From a bacterium (GTDB taxonomy: Bacteria; SZUA-182; SZUA-191): a DNA stretch of 5,724 nucleotides. Made by a program: the position numbers and the translations under genes. Every line of letters begins with the position of its first letter. The stretch's first letter is position 1. The stretch spans positions 1 to 5,724 of the forward strand of contig QIEW01000472.1 of the NCBI GenBank assembly GCA_003230535.1, written 5' to 3'. Below, piece by piece: positions 4,630-5,724 of this stretch. Under the pieces are notes generated by a model that was not told the DNA's origin, did not search any database, and saw nothing but the letters and a program-made list of their open reading frames with translations.

Positions 4630-5457
4630 GTGGCGAAGAAAATCCACATGTTTATGAGAAAGATAACCCAAATTTTAGCCGGCATATCACTGCTGGGCTT
4701 AACCGGCTGTGCGGCGTTCAAGTTCCGGCCTGCGGTCCAGGCAGTAGAAGGTGTAATTGCTAAAAATACCGTCTGGCAGAGTACCGTGGAGGTTAACAAG
4801 GATGTGCTGGTATTACCGGGGGTGACCTTGACAATTAAGCCTGGCGCCATAGTGCGGTTCAAAAGAAGGCGAAGAGGCAGGGTGGAGCCCCGGTTTCTAT
4901 TTCCGGAGGTAGAGCTGTTGGTTCAGGGGACTTTGCTGGCGGAAGGCACGGAAGAGAAACCTATTCTGTTTACCTCGGCTAAAGATAAGCCCGAGCTTGG
5001 CGATTGGGCTGGAATTATATTTGACAACACTGATAATTCATCTTCCATAATTAAGCGATGTCGGATAGAGTTTGCTAAGACGGCTGTTTTCTGTATCGCC
5101 TCATCTCCCGCCATAGAAAGTAACACCATTACTCATAATCAATATGGAGTGGTCTGCCAGAGGGGGGCCGCCCCCCAAATCTCCGGGAACGAAATTGCCC
5201 ATGGCGAGGTGGGAATAGCCTCCTGGGACGGCTCTTCCCCGAAAATTCTAGACAATTACATCCACCACCAGGAGCAGGCGGGGTTTTTATGGGGCCGGGG
5301 TTCTACGCCTTTGCTTGAGCATAATATAATTGAGGATAATCGCTACGGTATCTTTGGGGCAGAACCTTTTACCCGTGACGGCGACCCTCTGCTTACCAAC
5401 CGGCTCAGGCAAAACCAACAGGATCTCTACTTAAAAGGAAACAAAGCGGTAAAGTAA
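4630..5457 (+). CDS. Beta-helix (NosD-like) lipoprotein
   Basis: This 275-aa protein has a type II signal peptide: basic n-region (RK at 10-11), hydrophobic stretch 12-25, and lipobox LTGC with Cys27 as the lipidated residue, so it should be anchored in the cell envelope. The mature part starts with the pattern GVIAKNTVWQSTVEVNKDVL and GVTLTIKPGAIVRF, then ELLVQGTLLAEGTEEKPILFTSA and GDWAGIIFDN, typical of the N-terminal coils of right-handed parallel beta-helix proteins. Residues 158-245 show four coils of about 22-23 residues, each opening with S/A-x-P (SSPAIESN, AAPQISGN, SSPKILDN, STPLLEHN). Such folds bind or cleave polysaccharides or serve as scaffolds; no catalytic residues can be assigned. 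A basic cluster KRRRRGR (78-84) interrupts the early coils. GTG 4630 gives the longest frame; ATG 4648 or 4654 would give a more usual signal peptide. No clear SD marks any of them. Confidence 0.85.
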   Translation: MAKKIHMFMRKITQILAGISLLGLTGCAAFKFRPAVQAVEGVIAKNTVWQSTVEVNKDVLVLPGVTLTIKPGAIVRFKRRRRGRVEPRFLFPEVELLVQGTLLAEGTEEKPILFTSAKDKPELGDWAGIIFDNTDNSSSIIKRCRIEFAKTAVFCIASSPAIESNTITHNQYGVVCQRGAAPQISGNEIAHGEVGIASWDGSSPKILDNYIHHQEQAGFLWGRGSTPLLEHNIIEDNRYGIFGAEPFTRDGDPLLTNRLRQNQQDLYLKGNKAVK

Positions 5458-5536
5458 CAAGGGAAAACCCTCCGCCACCTTGCTTGTAGTGAGGCTTTAA
5501 CCGCCTGTGCTTCACGGCCATTTAATATAAAATATA
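5458..5536. other. Intergenic segment after the lipoprotein gene
   Basis: It holds a weak hairpin, GTGAGGC at 5489-5495 with GCTTCAC at 5509-5515 (one G-U pair, 13-base loop), embedded in TTGTAGTGAGGCTTTAACCG, which has the look of a dispersed intergenic repeat. No U-tract follows, so no intrinsic terminator is called for the lipoprotein gene. Confidence 0.3.
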
Positions 5537-5724
5537 AACTCACCTTACGCAAGGATTGACAATCTACAAAAACAATAAATTATTAACCGCGGAGGACACA
5601 GAAAGCGCGGAGGATAAACCAATTGTTTTTCATTGAGTTGCAGAAGTACTACTCTCTGTGACCTCTGCGTTCTCTGCGGTTAAAATCCTTTTTTACGGGC
5701 AGGATTATAGGTTTGCGTAACATG
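5537..5724. repeat. Possible inverted-repeat-bounded element, cut by the window end
   Basis: AACTCACCTTACGCAA at 5537-5552 is inverted relative to TTGCGTAACATG at 5713-5724 (8 bp exact, TTACGCAA/TTGCGTAA, with further partial matches), and copy 1 at 71-93 supports the extended motif. If these are termini, an element of about 190 bp encloses the palindrome at 5583-5683. The outer end falls beyond the window, so target duplications cannot be examined. Confidence 0.35.
5583..5683. repeat. Large imperfect palindrome of the CCGCGGAGG/CCTCTGCG type
   Basis: TTAACCGCGGAGGACACAG at 5583-5601 pairs with CTGCGTTCTCTGCGGTTAA at 5665-5683: 16 of 19 positions are complementary and two of the rest form G-U pairs. 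A 63-base interior separates the arms. Sequences with this AACCGC(A/G)GAG...CTCTGCGGTT pattern are commonly seen as dispersed intergenic repeats in bacterial genomes. No gene lies within it. Confidence 0.65.

Noticed and set aside
5556-5586. Promoter TTGACA followed by TATTAA in the 3' intergenic region
   Set aside because: The -35 is perfect but the spacing to TATTAA is 19 bp, no gene follows within the window, and it lies inside repeat DNA.

Overview
The window carries five genes, all on the + strand, separated by repeat-rich intergenic DNA. The organism looks like a Gram-negative bacterium of moderate GC. Three things point that way: a LapA/LapB-type envelope protein (a family tied to lipopolysaccharide control), a type IV prepilin peptidase, and a lipobox-bearing beta-helix lipoprotein. 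The archaeal-type phosphoglycerate mutase (ApgM) suits an anaerobic or deep-branching lineage such as Desulfobacterota, Nitrospirota, Omnitrophota or anammox-type Planctomycetota. The sequence alone does not decide between these.

Layout. 1-287: intergenic, with a 71-bp twin-hairpin repeat (copy A) and a short leader reading frame. 288-1589: a 433-aa protein that looks like LapA fused to LapB (two membrane helices, TPR array, C-terminal zinc ribbon). 1590-1819: intergenic, with two hairpins. 1820-3025: apgM. 3026-3218: intergenic, with a good sigma70-type promoter and a palindrome nearly identical to the one before apgM. 3219-3986: prepilin peptidase, followed after 2 bp by a 100-aa two-helix membrane protein (3989-4291). 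4292-4629: 338 bp without a gene, largely filled by copy B of the twin-hairpin repeat. Copy B is inverted relative to copy A and is interrupted by a 150-bp inverted-repeat element. 4630-5457: beta-helix lipoprotein. 5458-5724: repeat DNA with an imperfect palindrome and terminal-repeat-like motifs, cut by the window end.

The genes do not form one obvious pathway. The prepilin peptidase and its small neighbour are the only clear operon. LapAB, the peptidase pair and the lipoprotein all concern the cell envelope; apgM is central glycolysis. The most distinctive content is the non-coding DNA. Copy A serves as an empty-site reference for copy B: removing the 150-bp element plus one TGA from copy B restores copy A's hairpin with one base different. 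This is good internal evidence that a small non-autonomous mobile element inserted into the loop of a dispersed palindromic repeat.
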